From CBDCTM01 sp965222005 (GTDB lineage Bacteria; Bacteroidota; Bacteroidia; Chitinophagales; Saprospiraceae), in assembly GCA_965222005.1 (NCBI GenBank), contig OZ244935.1:1054001-1118000 (forward strand): a DNA stretch of 64,000 bases, given 5' to 3'. The translations under genes were made by a program, and so were the position numbers. Positions 54,570-63,495 of the stretch are shown here, one piece after another; position 1 is the stretch's first letter; each line of letters opens with the position of its first letter. The notes beneath the pieces are model-generated. The model did no database searches. It was not told the DNA's origin and saw nothing but the letters and a program-made list of their open reading frames with translations.

Positions 54570-55958
54570 TCAACCACTATCCATCCGCACCACCTTGGGT
54601 TTGAAGGTGCCCACTATATCCACCAATTCTTCCTGCTTCCGCATTACCTCCCCGATATCTTTGTAGGCAAAGGGCGCCTCGTCCAAGCCACCACCGATTA
54701 GGCTTACTCCTTTGGCTTTGAGGTGCATTCTTAGTTCCTTTTTCGAAATGCTGTTTTTGGCCTGCCTCCTTGATAGCATGCGTCCGGCTCCATGAGCAGC
54801 AGAGCGAAGGGAGGATTGATTTCCCTTTCCTCTGACGATAAAGCCGGGAGCAGTCATCGACCCGGGAATTACCCCTAGCACTCCCTCCCCCGCCGGTGTA
54901 GCTCCCTTGCGGTGGACGATAAGTTCGCGCCCGTCGGGCTGCGCTTCACGCCAGGCAAAGTTGTGGTGGTTTTCCACTCTGGCGATTACTTCCTCTCCCA
55001 GAGCTTTTGTCATCCGATCGTGAATCTGGTGGTGGCAGGCAGAGGCATAATCACCCGCCAGATTCATCGCCAACCAGTACTCTTGCCCCGCCTCGCTGTC
55101 CAAATCCAGCCAGGCAAGGTGACGGGCCTGCTTGGGCAAATTGCACAGCTCCATAGCCATTTTGGTGTAATGCCGGGCAATATTGGCTCCCAGCCCTCTC
55201 GATCCGGAATGAGACAACAGCGCCAGGTATTGTCCTGGAGGAAGCCCGAATTCGTTTTGAGGGTCACTGATTTCTGCTACCCCAAATTCCACAAAGTGAT
55301 TGCCAGAGCCTGAGGTGCCAATTTGGCGAAAGGCTTTGTCTTTCAGCTTTTTCACGAAAGCAACCTCTTTGAAGGTCGGGTTTTGGAGTACAGCAGCATC
55401 CCGGGGGCTGTCAAATTCACTGATACCAAAACGAGTGTTTTCTGTCAGGAGTTTTTCAAAACGGCTGACATCCTCCAACAAATCTATTTGTGCCGGATAT
55501 ACGCTAAGGCACATTCTGCAACCGATATCCATCCCTACACCATAGGGAATCACCGCTTTTTCAGTGGCCAGCACTCCACCAATAGGCAAGCCGTATCCGA
55601 CATGTGCATCAGGCATCAGCGCCCCCGCTTCCGCGACAGGGAGGCGCATGGCGAGGTCCATCTGGTGGATAGCGGCCTGATCGATTTGGTCAATGCCATA
55701 GACTGGGTATGCTGCTGGCTGATCATATAGCTTAGGGCTGGTTGGCTCTGCCGGCAAGGCTGCTGCGATGGGGCCGAGCAGCTGATGGTCTAGAAATTCG
55801 GCGGGATTGGCAAGCAGCTGCGTGAGCAGGTTTAGCGCTTCGGCTTTGGTCATTGGCAGCTTTTTTCTGTTGAGTTGTTGCATGGCAACGCCAATGGCCT
55901 TCCCTTGAGGAAATCCGATTTTGATAAGATCTTTGCCGCGCAGCTTTAGCTTTGCCAT
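54570..55958 (-). CDS. rtcB: RNA-splicing ligase RtcB family protein
   Basis: GTP-dependent RNA ligase joining 2',3'-cyclic phosphate or 3'-phosphate to 5'-OH ends. The 462 residues contain metal ligands in 'GMDIGCRM' (Asp and Cys), 'GTSGSGNHFVEFG', 'LSHSGSRGLG', 'VENHHNFAWRE', and the guanylated His in 'IVHRKGATPAGEG'. The usual GCGM is GCRM here. It lies inverted between mutL and the rhomboid genes, where many relatives have no gene, so it may have been inserted. No archease or RtcR partner is nearby. Confidence 0.92.
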   Translation of the reverse strand: MAKLKLRGKDLIKIGFPQGKAIGVAMQQLNRKKLPMTKAEALNLLTQLLANPAEFLDHQLLGPIAAALPAEPTSPKLYDQPAAYPVYGIDQIDQAAIHQMDLAMRLPVAEAGALMPDAHVGYGLPIGGVLATEKAVIPYGVGMDIGCRMCLSVYPAQIDLLEDVSRFEKLLTENTRFGISEFDSPRDAAVLQNPTFKEVAFVKKLKDKAFRQIGTSGSGNHFVEFGVAEISDPQNEFGLPPGQYLALLSHSGSRGLGANIARHYTKMAMELCNLPKQARHLAWLDLDSEAGQEYWLAMNLAGDYASACHHQIHDRMTKALGEEVIARVENHHNFAWREAQPDGRELIVHRKGATPAGEGVLGVIPGSMTAPGFIVRGKGNQSSLRSAAHGAGRMLSRRQAKNSISKKELRMHLKAKGVSLIGGGLDEAPFAYKDIGEVMRKQEELVDIVGTFKPKVVRMDSG

Positions 55959-56202
55959 GAGGTAATAGAATTTTTGTATCCAGCAATAGGTACAAAGTTG
56001 AGCAGAAAATAGTTTCTATACACGATGGTGAATTTAGGGATGATTTTCATAATCTGTGCAGATCGACTCACGCTCGGGGCTGGCTTTCAATCTGTGTATG
56101 TTTATCCAGCCATTCGGCAATATCGTCGAAGAGCCAACCTCAAACCGTAAAATTTGTTTTACCTTTCGATGCTATTGAACAGGATAAACCAAGCAAAAAA
56201 GC

Positions 56203-57003
56203 ATGTTTAGAATTACGGACGTTGTTAAGCACTTACTGATTATTAATGTATTGATGTTTTTGGCCAGCCAGGTTATCGACACCAATTTATTGGCGCTGTA
56301 TTATTTTAAATCTTCCCATTTTCAACCCTTTCAGATCGTTACTCATTTTTTCATGCATGCCAATTTGACGCATTTGTTTTTTAATATGTTTGCCCTCGTC
56401 ATGTTTGGCAGTGCTTTGGAAGCACTTTGGGGTGCAAAGCGTTTCTTGTTTTTCTACTTCTTTTGCGCACTTGGAGCTGCGGCTTTGCACACTTTATACA
56501 ATTGGTACGATTTCAACTCTTTGCAGGCCTCCGTGGAAGCCTTTTACCATTCGCCCTCCTATGCCAAAGCAATTTCTTTTTTCAAGGAAAATGGTACGTA
56601 TATTATGAATCAGGGTGATCTGGCGCAGGTGAATTTACCCTTTATTGATCAAATTGCCGACCAACTGGATGCTGCCAATCAAACGGCTGTAAAGGAGGTT
56701 GGGGCCTTGATGCAGGGGGTGGCAGAAGCCAGAATGGACATTCCTACTGTAGGTGCCTCGGGGGCTGTTTACGGATTGTTGCTGGCTTTTGGTATGCTCT
56801 TTCCAAATACGGAGCTGATGCTGATCTTTTTGCCGATCCCTATCAAAGCCAAATACTTTATTCCGATATTAATGGTGGTTGAGCTGTATTTGGGCATCAA
56901 TCAATTTTCGTGGGACAACATCGCCCACTTCGCCCACTTGGGTGGGGCGCTTTTTGGATTTTTGCTCATCTTGTACTGGCGAAAATTTGGTGTCCGCTTT
57001 TGA
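56203..57003 (+). CDS. rhomboid family intramembrane protease 1
   Basis: Cleaves membrane proteins within the bilayer. The 266 residues have about six membrane helices; catalytic S186 lies in 'GASGAVYG' and the partner His is H245 in 'IAHFAHLGGALFG'. A hydrophilic insert of about 75 residues ('LQASVEAFYHSPSYAKAISF' to 'AEARMDIPTV') separates helix 3 or so from the catalytic helix and is longer than in GlpG; function unknown. It follows mutL with rtcB inverted between, and a second rhomboid follows. Confidence 0.9.
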   Translation: MFRITDVVKHLLIINVLMFLASQVIDTNLLALYYFKSSHFQPFQIVTHFFMHANLTHLFFNMFALVMFGSALEALWGAKRFLFFYFFCALGAAALHTLYNWYDFNSLQASVEAFYHSPSYAKAISFFKENGTYIMNQGDLAQVNLPFIDQIADQLDAANQTAVKEVGALMQGVAEARMDIPTVGASGAVYGLLLAFGMLFPNTELMLIFLPIPIKAKYFIPILMVVELYLGINQFSWDNIAHFAHLGGALFGFLLILYWRKFGVRF

Positions 57004-57062
57004 AAATCAACTGGAATGCAATTTGCTCATATAGCATGATAATAATTCAATATATTATCGAA

Positions 57063-57094
57063 CTTGATAAACACTGTACAAGTTCCTAAATTTG
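57063..57094 (+). promoter_or_regulatory. promoter for the second rhomboid gene
   Basis: CTTG (57063-57066), 20 bases, TAAATTTG (57087-57094), then 25 bases to the ATG at 57120. Confidence 0.5.
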
Positions 57095-57119
57095 CCCTTT
57101 GTTATTAAAAACCCAACTC

Positions 57120-58052
57120 ATGCTACGCTCCATTTGGAATGATATCAAGCGAGAGTACCGCCAGGGCAATATGGTGGTTCGGCTAGTATTTATCAATATT
57201 GGGGTATTTGTATTGGTCAATTTGGTCAAAATCATCATGCGCACAGCTACCGGATTTGGTGATTTGCCCTATTTTGATGATTTCCTGCATCTATTTTGCG
57301 TTTCTTCCAATTTGTGGCATGACATCATCCACCCCTGGGCTATTTTCAGCAGTATATTTTTGCACGAAGGTGTTTGGCACATCCTCTGGAACATGCTCTT
57401 TTTATACTGGTTTGGCCGGATAATCGCCGATTTGATAGGCAATCATCACATCCTGCCGATGTATTTGCTGGGAGGACTGGCCGGCAATGTCGTTTTTATC
57501 ATCACGGCCAATTTGCTGGGCTATGGTGGCGATGTGGGCAGTTTTGCTCTGGGTGCTTCAGGCGCTGTAATGGCCATCGTGGTTGGTTCGGCAGCGCTGG
57601 CACCCGACTACCCGATGCAGCTGCTGCTTATCGGATCCGTAAAACTCAAATATATCGCAGTGGTGCTGGTGTTTCTCGATATGATCGGCATTGCCAATCA
57701 GGCAAATACCGGGGGCCACTTCGCTCACCTGGGCGGGGCACTCTTTGGCTGGTACTACATTTCGCAGCTTCAACAGGGCCGCAACTTTGCCCTCCCTGTA
57801 AATCGTCTGCTCAGCTCGATTGCTTCTTTCTTTGCCTCCATCCCAAACTGGCTGAGCGGCAAAGCGAAACGGCCACAGGTCGTGTTTCGCAACAAATCGG
57901 CCAGGAGAGGGCGAGGGCATGGGGTGAGTGATGTGGAAGGGCCTTCTCACCAGGAACAGCTTGATGCTATTCTCGATAAAATAAAAATGAAAGGCTATGA
58001 AAGCCTGACCCCGGAGGAAAAGGAGTTTTTGTTTCGGGCCAGTAAAAAGTAA
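57120..58052 (+). CDS. rhomboid family intramembrane protease 2
   Basis: I choose ATG 57120 (MLRSIWNDIKREYRQGNMVV) over a TTG 21 bases upstream that lies next to the promoter box. The 310 residues give about six membrane helices with S147 in 'LGASGAVMAI' and the His in 'GGHFAHLGGALFGWYY'. The C-terminal tail of about 75 residues is soluble and contains a rhomboid-associated motif ('LDAILDKIKMKGYESLTPEE', then 'KEFLFRASK'). The two rhomboids in tandem are typical of this locus in Bacteroidota. Confidence 0.92.
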   Translation: MLRSIWNDIKREYRQGNMVVRLVFINIGVFVLVNLVKIIMRTATGFGDLPYFDDFLHLFCVSSNLWHDIIHPWAIFSSIFLHEGVWHILWNMLFLYWFGRIIADLIGNHHILPMYLLGGLAGNVVFIITANLLGYGGDVGSFALGASGAVMAIVVGSAALAPDYPMQLLLIGSVKLKYIAVVLVFLDMIGIANQANTGGHFAHLGGALFGWYYISQLQQGRNFALPVNRLLSSIASFFASIPNWLSGKAKRPQVVFRNKSARRGRGHGVSDVEGPSHQEQLDAILDKIKMKGYESLTPEEKEFLFRASKK

Positions 58053-58076
58053 TTCAATCATCCCAAAACCACTTCC

Positions 58077-59123
58077 GTGCAGCGAGTAAACAATTTGATT
58101 CGGTGGCTGAATGTGGGTTTAATTTTGCTCACCTTCCTTTCTTACCTTTCTCCCTATATCAACCCTGTACACTTTTGGCCCGTCACCTTTTTCGGCATTG
58201 CTTACCCCTGGCTACTACTGGCCAATCTGCTGTTTGTTGGCTTTTGGGTGGTTTCGCGGCGCTGGTATTTCCTGTTCTCCTTGGCTTGCATCCTTATGGG
58301 GTGGAGCCATCTGACTGCTTTTTGGGGATTCAACACGGCAGCTGCGCCTGTGGCTCCGGAGGTAAAGGTAATGAGTTACAACATCCAGTATCTTCAGTAT
58401 ATCAAAGGGAAAAAAGCCGAAAAAGAAAAGAAAATCGGTGAACTTGCCCGGTTTTTAGGTCAGGCCGATCCCGATATCCTTTGCCTGCAGGAAAGCGGTA
58501 TGTATAGTACAAATGTATTAAAAGAGGCACTTGGATTTGAGTATCAATACAGAGTGGGGGAGAAAGGGACTGCCATTTTATCCAAATTCCCCTTTGCCAA
58601 CAAAGGGCTTATCGATTTTGGAACCACCACCAATTCCTGCCTTTGGGCCGATCTCAACATCAACGGCAAAGCCGTCAGGATATATTCCGCACATTTGCAA
58701 TCCAACAAGGTCAGTGGCATTGCCAGCGATGTAATCGAAACAGGAGATTTGCAGGAGCGCGAGACGTGGAGCGATATCCGAGGGATGATCGGACGTGTCA
58801 AACGTGCTTCGGCAATACGCGTTGAGCAGGCTCGTACGGTAAAGGCACACGCAGCTACGAGCCCTCATCCTGCTCTCCTTTGTGCCGATCTGAATGATAC
58901 GCCACAGTCCTACATTTACAGGCTCTTCAGCGAGGGGTTCAATGATGCTTTTTGTAAAAAAGGCTTCGGCATAGGCACTACCTATGCCGGTATTATCCCC
59001 GCTCTGCGGATTGACTATGTTTTCACTTCCCCCGAATTGGTCGTACAGGATTTTGCGGTGCTTCGCAAAAATTATTCAGACCATTATCCGGTAATGTGCA
59101 GCTTAAAAGTAAACCACAAGTAA
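58077..59123 (+). CDS. endonuclease/exonuclease/phosphatase family membrane protein
   Basis: Three N-terminal membrane helices (about residues 10-80) precede an EEP-fold domain with 'VMSYNIQYLQY' (Asn), 'ILCLQESG' (Glu), 'YSAHLQSNK' (His), 'LLCADLNDTPQS' (Asp, Asn) and 'IDYVFTSPELV' ... 'NYSDHYPVMCSL' (Asp-His pair), so the metal-dependent phosphodiesterase site is complete. Start is GTG at 58077. Substrates could be nucleic acid or phosphoinositide-like lipids; the membrane anchor favours the latter or a surface role. It follows rhomboid 2 closely. Confidence 0.88.
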   Translation: MQRVNNLIRWLNVGLILLTFLSYLSPYINPVHFWPVTFFGIAYPWLLLANLLFVGFWVVSRRWYFLFSLACILMGWSHLTAFWGFNTAAAPVAPEVKVMSYNIQYLQYIKGKKAEKEKKIGELARFLGQADPDILCLQESGMYSTNVLKEALGFEYQYRVGEKGTAILSKFPFANKGLIDFGTTTNSCLWADLNINGKAVRIYSAHLQSNKVSGIASDVIETGDLQERETWSDIRGMIGRVKRASAIRVEQARTVKAHAATSPHPALLCADLNDTPQSYIYRLFSEGFNDAFCKKGFGIGTTYAGIIPALRIDYVFTSPELVVQDFAVLRKNYSDHYPVMCSLKVNHK

Positions 59124-59172
59124 TAATCTTCGTAAGATTTAACCATACTGCCGGAACCAATTCGTACAACTG

Positions 59173-59201
59173 TTGCATTTAAAACATAAAATGTAATTTT
59201 G
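59173..59201 (+). promoter_or_regulatory. cysS promoter, possibly leaderless transcript
   Basis: TTG (59173-59175), 18 bases, TAATTTTG (59194-59201), and the ATG follows only 4 bases later. A transcript starting at the usual distance would begin at or within the start codon. Confidence 0.55.
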
Positions 59202-59205
59202 CGCC

Positions 59206-60711
59206 ATGTCTCAAGAGTTGAAAATCTACAATAGCCTTAGCAGAAAGAAGGAAGTCTTTCGCCCCATTCATCAAGATCATATCGGAATGTACGTCTGCGG
59301 CCCTACGGTGTATAGCGATGTACACCTGGGCAACTGCCGAACCTTTGTGAGCTTTGATGTGGTATATCGCTATCTGATGCATCTGGGCTACAAGGTCCGC
59401 TATGTGCGCAATATTACCGATGTGGGCCACCTCACCGGCGACGTGGATATTGGAGATGAGGATAAGATCGCCAAAAAGGCGCGGCTGGAAAAATTGGAAC
59501 CGATGGAAATCGTTCAGCGATATACCTATGGGTTTCACCAGATGATGGAGATTTTCAACACGCTTCCGCCAAGCATCGAACCACGCGCTACCGGCCACAT
59601 CATCGAGCAGATTGATATGGTACAGACCATCCTCGACAATGGCTATGCCTACCTGCACAACGGCTCCGTGTATTTCGATACGATCAAATTCGCCAAAGCG
59701 AAAAACATCTACGGCCAGCTTTCCGGCCGAAAACTGGATGAGCTGATGGCCGAATCGCGCGATGATTTGAAAAAGCAGGAGGAAAAGCGCCACCCTTCCG
59801 ATTTTGCCATCTGGATCAAAGCGGATCCGCAGCATATTATGCGATGGCAATCGCCCTGGTCAGAAGGGTTTCCCGGCTGGCATCTCGAATGCTCGGCCAT
59901 GAGTACCAAGTATCTCGGCAAAACCTTCGACATTCATGGCGGTGGCTCCGATCTCAAATTTCCGCATCACGAAAACGAGATTGCTCAGAATCACGGCGCC
60001 TGCAATTGCGCACCGGCCAATTACTGGATGCACGGCAATATGCTGCTGATGAATGGCCGCAAAATGTCGAAAAGCGAAGGCAATTCCATCACACCGCAAG
60101 AGCTCTTCACAGGCGACAGTTCGCACATTTCCAAAGCCTACAGCCCGATGATGCTCCGCTTTTTTATGCTTCAATCACACTACCGGAGTACCCTTGATTT
60201 GACGGACGAAGCACTGTTGGCTGCCGAAAAAGGCTACCGCCGGTTGATGGAGGCCAACAAAAATCTGCAAGCCTTTACACCTCCGGGAGGAGGAAGTGCT
60301 GCCGAATTGGACAAAGCCGTGAACGGGCTCATCGAGCAAGCACATGCTGATATGCTGGACGATTTTAATACGCCCAAAGCTCTCTCCAGGCTCTTCGAAC
60401 TGGTACCCAGGATCAATGGCCTGAAAGGCGGGCAGCTTTCATTCAACGATATTACCTCCGAAACACTTGAGCGACTGCAAAAGACGTTCAATGACTTTAT
60501 TTATCAGATATTTGGACTGCTCGATGAGAGCCACGCCAGCAACGGCCAGAGCGGCACGCTCAATGGGCTTATGGAATTGATTATCGATATCCGGCAACAT
60601 GCCCGAACTAGCAAGGACTGGACAACTGCCGACAAAATCCGGGACACGCTCCAGGAGCTGCGCATTCTGCTGAAGGATGGTAAAGACGGCACTACCTGGA
60701 CGAAAGAATGA
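59206..60711 (+). CDS. cysS: cysteinyl-tRNA synthetase
   Basis: Attaches Cys to tRNA-Cys, class Ia enzyme. The 501 residues have the zinc Cys C31 in 'YVCGPTVYSDVHLGN', the HIGH-like H40-L-G-N43, 'GWHLECSAMS' (zinc ligands) and KMSKS at 286-290 in 'NGRKMSKSEGNS'. The C-terminal anticodon-binding helical domain is present. A complete, standard enzyme. Confidence 0.97.
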   Translation: MSQELKIYNSLSRKKEVFRPIHQDHIGMYVCGPTVYSDVHLGNCRTFVSFDVVYRYLMHLGYKVRYVRNITDVGHLTGDVDIGDEDKIAKKARLEKLEPMEIVQRYTYGFHQMMEIFNTLPPSIEPRATGHIIEQIDMVQTILDNGYAYLHNGSVYFDTIKFAKAKNIYGQLSGRKLDELMAESRDDLKKQEEKRHPSDFAIWIKADPQHIMRWQSPWSEGFPGWHLECSAMSTKYLGKTFDIHGGGSDLKFPHHENEIAQNHGACNCAPANYWMHGNMLLMNGRKMSKSEGNSITPQELFTGDSSHISKAYSPMMLRFFMLQSHYRSTLDLTDEALLAAEKGYRRLMEANKNLQAFTPPGGGSAAELDKAVNGLIEQAHADMLDDFNTPKALSRLFELVPRINGLKGGQLSFNDITSETLERLQKTFNDFIYQIFGLLDESHASNGQSGTLNGLMELIIDIRQHARTSKDWTTADKIRDTLQELRILLKDGKDGTTWTKE

Positions 60712-60753
60712 TTGTTCAGTTCAATGAAATCTTAGAATAAAGCACTTTTTCAC

Positions 60754-61782
60754 ATGTTCAAAAACAAAATCTTTCTTCTCAGCATATTGGCCCTCGGTGT
60801 ACTTTTTGTCGGTATCTATTGCTCGGCTTGTAAAGACGACCCTTCTCAAGCTCCCACCGTTGAGCAAAAGCCGCCCAAAAAAGGGGGCCCTGTTAAAGTT
60901 CCCCGATTTACGGCCGATTCAGCCTATCAATACATAGCCAAGCAGGTTTCATTCGGCCCACGCGTCCCCAATACGCCACCTCATACCAGCACTCGCAACT
61001 GGCTCATACAAAAACTTGAGGCTTTTGGTGCTACAGTCATCGCTCAGGATTTTACCGCCAAAGCTTATACCGGCGAATCGCTTAGAGGGACCAATATCAT
61101 TGCTCAATACAATCCCGGCATGAAAGAGCGCGTTGTGCTGGCCGCCCATTGGGATACCCGCCACATCTCTGACCACGATCCCGACGAAGCGAATAAAAAT
61201 AAGCCCGTATTGGGTGCCGATGATGGTGGCAGCGGGGTGGGTATATTACTGGAAGTGGCCCGCCAGATTCATCAAACCCCAATTGATTTAGGCGTCGATA
61301 TTATCTTTTTCGATCTCGAAGATTATGGCCAGGGAGGGGAAGACGGGCCATTGGAATCCTGGTGCCTGGGGTCGCAGCACTGGTCGCGCAATCCGCATAG
61401 CAAGAGATATCGGGCGCAGTTTGGCATTTTGTTAGATATGGTCGGCGCCAAAAATGCCCGCTTCACCAAAGATGGTACTTCTATGCAATTTGCTCCCAAA
61501 GTGATGCGAAAAGTATGGAAGCTTGCCCAGGGCATGGGCTATGGCAATTGGTTTGTGGACGTAAACACCAAGCCTTTTGTGGACGATCACTACTTCGTAA
61601 ACACCATCGCCGGTATCCCGATGATCGATATTATCAACCGCCCCGATGGCTCCGCCTCCGGCTTTGGACACTACTGGCACACGCAGGCCGACAATATGGA
61701 TGTGATTGACAAACGCACATTGAGGGCTGTTGGCCAAACCCTGCTCGCTGTGTTATACCATCAATCGAAGGGGACATTTTGA
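60754..61782 (+). CDS. M28-family peptidase/glutaminyl cyclase-like lipoprotein
   Basis: Exported zinc enzyme: the N-terminus 'FLLSILALGVLFVGIYCSACKDDPS' (LGVLFVGIYCSAC) ends in a lipobox-type Cys. Metal and catalytic residues include His in 'LAAHWDTR', Asp in 'LGADDGGSGVG', Glu in 'FDLEDYGQGG' and His in 'GFGHYWHTQADNM'. Glutaminyl cyclases of Bacteroidota share this layout, so peptide N-terminal cyclisation is one possibility and aminopeptidase action the other; sequence alone does not decide. It starts 42 bases after cysS. Confidence 0.85.
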   Translation: MFKNKIFLLSILALGVLFVGIYCSACKDDPSQAPTVEQKPPKKGGPVKVPRFTADSAYQYIAKQVSFGPRVPNTPPHTSTRNWLIQKLEAFGATVIAQDFTAKAYTGESLRGTNIIAQYNPGMKERVVLAAHWDTRHISDHDPDEANKNKPVLGADDGGSGVGILLEVARQIHQTPIDLGVDIIFFDLEDYGQGGEDGPLESWCLGSQHWSRNPHSKRYRAQFGILLDMVGAKNARFTKDGTSMQFAPKVMRKVWKLAQGMGYGNWFVDVNTKPFVDDHYFVNTIAGIPMIDIINRPDGSASGFGHYWHTQADNMDVIDKRTLRAVGQTLLAVLYHQSKGTF

Positions 61783-61884
61783 GTGGGTATAGATTCCAAA
61801 ATTTGCAAAGATTGTAAGGCCGCCACATGGTTTATTAGTCGGGCTTTAGTACATTCGTACTGATGAGTTGTTAAACAAACATCC

Positions 61885-63336
61885 ATGAGTCCCGACAAAT
61901 ACATAAAAAATTATATCAACGGCACGCTGGTACCCGCCAGCTCTGGCAATTATCTCGACAATACCAATCCAGCTACCGGCCAGGTATATGCCCATATTCC
62001 CGACTCTGATGAGGCAGATGTGCAAAAAGCCGTAGAAGCCGCTCAACGGGCCTTCCCGGAATGGTCGAAAATGGGTGTACAGAAGCGTTTCCGTATATTG
62101 ATTCGCATTGCCGATATCATCGAACAAAACCTCAATGCCTTTGCCCACGCTGAAAGCATTGATTCCGGAAAACCCCTCGCTATGGCGAATAGTGTGGACA
62201 TTCCCCGGGCACATCAAAATTTTCGGTTTTTTGCTACTGCTATCCTCCACTTCGCCTCCGAATCGCATCACATGGAAGGCAAGGCGATCAATTTTACACT
62301 GCGTCAGCCACTTGGCGTAGTAGGCTGTATCTCGCCCTGGAACTTACCGCTTTATCTTTTTAGCTGGAAGATTGCGCCGGCGCTCGCTACCGGCAATTGT
62401 GTGCTGGCCAAGCCATCAGAAGTCACGCCGATGACCGCTTACATGCTCAGTAAAGCTTGCATCGAAGCCGGGCTGCCGCCGGGGGTGCTCAACATTATCC
62501 ACGGGCTGGGCGGCAAAGCGGGACAGGCCATTGTGACGCATCCAAAGATCAAAGCCATTTCCTTCACCGGCGGCACCGCTACCGGCCGAAAAATTGCAGA
62601 AATCGCGGCACCTCAGTTTAAAAAGCTATCCCTGGAGCTAGGCGGCAAAAACCCCAACATCATCTTCGCTGATTGTGATTTTGATGAAATGATGCTCGGC
62701 ACCTTACGCTCCAGCTTTTCCAACAACGGACAGATTTGCCTTTGTGGATCACGCATTTTTGTGGAGCGCCCGATCTATGATCGCTTCAAGGAAGAACTGG
62801 TCAAGCGTACTCAGTTTTTGAAAGTTGGCGATCCTTTTTCCTCCGTCACTGACCTTGGTGCGCTTTCATCAAGAGCGCATATGGAAAAAGTGATGAGCTA
62901 TCTGGCACTGGCCGAGGTAGAGGGTGGCAAGGTACTTTGTGGCGGTGAGCCGGTGGTGATGAAGGGCGATTTTGAAAATGGCAGCTTCCTCAGGCCTGCT
63001 GTCATCGAAGGGCTTCCCTTTGATTGCCGCACCAATCAGGAAGAGATTTTCGGCCCGGTAGTCAGCATTATGCCTTTCGATACGGAAGAAGAGGTGCTCA
63101 AATATGCCAATTCGACAGAGTACGGCCTGTCTGCCACCCTTTGGACTAAGGATGTGCAGCGGGCCGGCCGCCTGGCAGAACGCTTGCATGCCGGGGTGGT
63201 GTGGGTCAATTGCTGGCTGTTACGCGACCTCCGCACACCTTTTGGCGGCATGAAGAATAGTGGCGTAGGCAGAGAGGGTGGGTTGGAAGCTTTGCGATTT
63301 TTCACCGAGCCCAAAAATGTGTGTCTCAAGTACTAG
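61885..63336 (+). CDS. aldehyde dehydrogenase family protein
   Basis: NAD(P)-dependent oxidation of an aldehyde to an acid. The 483-residue length is right. Motifs: 'GVVGCISPWNLPLYLFSWKI' (start of the cofactor site), 'KPSEVTPMTAYMLSKAC', 'SFTGGTATGRKIAE', 'LELGGKNPNIIFADC', catalytic C285 in 'NNGQICLCGSRIF', and 'EEIFGPVVSIMPFD'. The closest subfamily by sequence style is the 2-hydroxymuconate-/aminomuconate-semialdehyde group. No pathway neighbours are in the window. Confidence 0.9.
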   Translation: MSPDKYIKNYINGTLVPASSGNYLDNTNPATGQVYAHIPDSDEADVQKAVEAAQRAFPEWSKMGVQKRFRILIRIADIIEQNLNAFAHAESIDSGKPLAMANSVDIPRAHQNFRFFATAILHFASESHHMEGKAINFTLRQPLGVVGCISPWNLPLYLFSWKIAPALATGNCVLAKPSEVTPMTAYMLSKACIEAGLPPGVLNIIHGLGGKAGQAIVTHPKIKAISFTGGTATGRKIAEIAAPQFKKLSLELGGKNPNIIFADCDFDEMMLGTLRSSFSNNGQICLCGSRIFVERPIYDRFKEELVKRTQFLKVGDPFSSVTDLGALSSRAHMEKVMSYLALAEVEGGKVLCGGEPVVMKGDFENGSFLRPAVIEGLPFDCRTNQEEIFGPVVSIMPFDTEEEVLKYANSTEYGLSATLWTKDVQRAGRLAERLHAGVVWVNCWLLRDLRTPFGGMKNSGVGREGGLEALRFFTEPKNVCLKY

Positions 63337-63495
63337 TGCCCCAGGGCATACATAATGTACCAGCCCCAAAAAGAAAAATCCCAATTGACTAGTCTGGAAA
63401 ACGAAAGGTGTATTTCTTCGACCTAGTCGCACTAGTGCCGTAAGGAATAGGGCTCTTGTAATAATGCTTTTCTAATTTCACCCATTTCAATGTAG

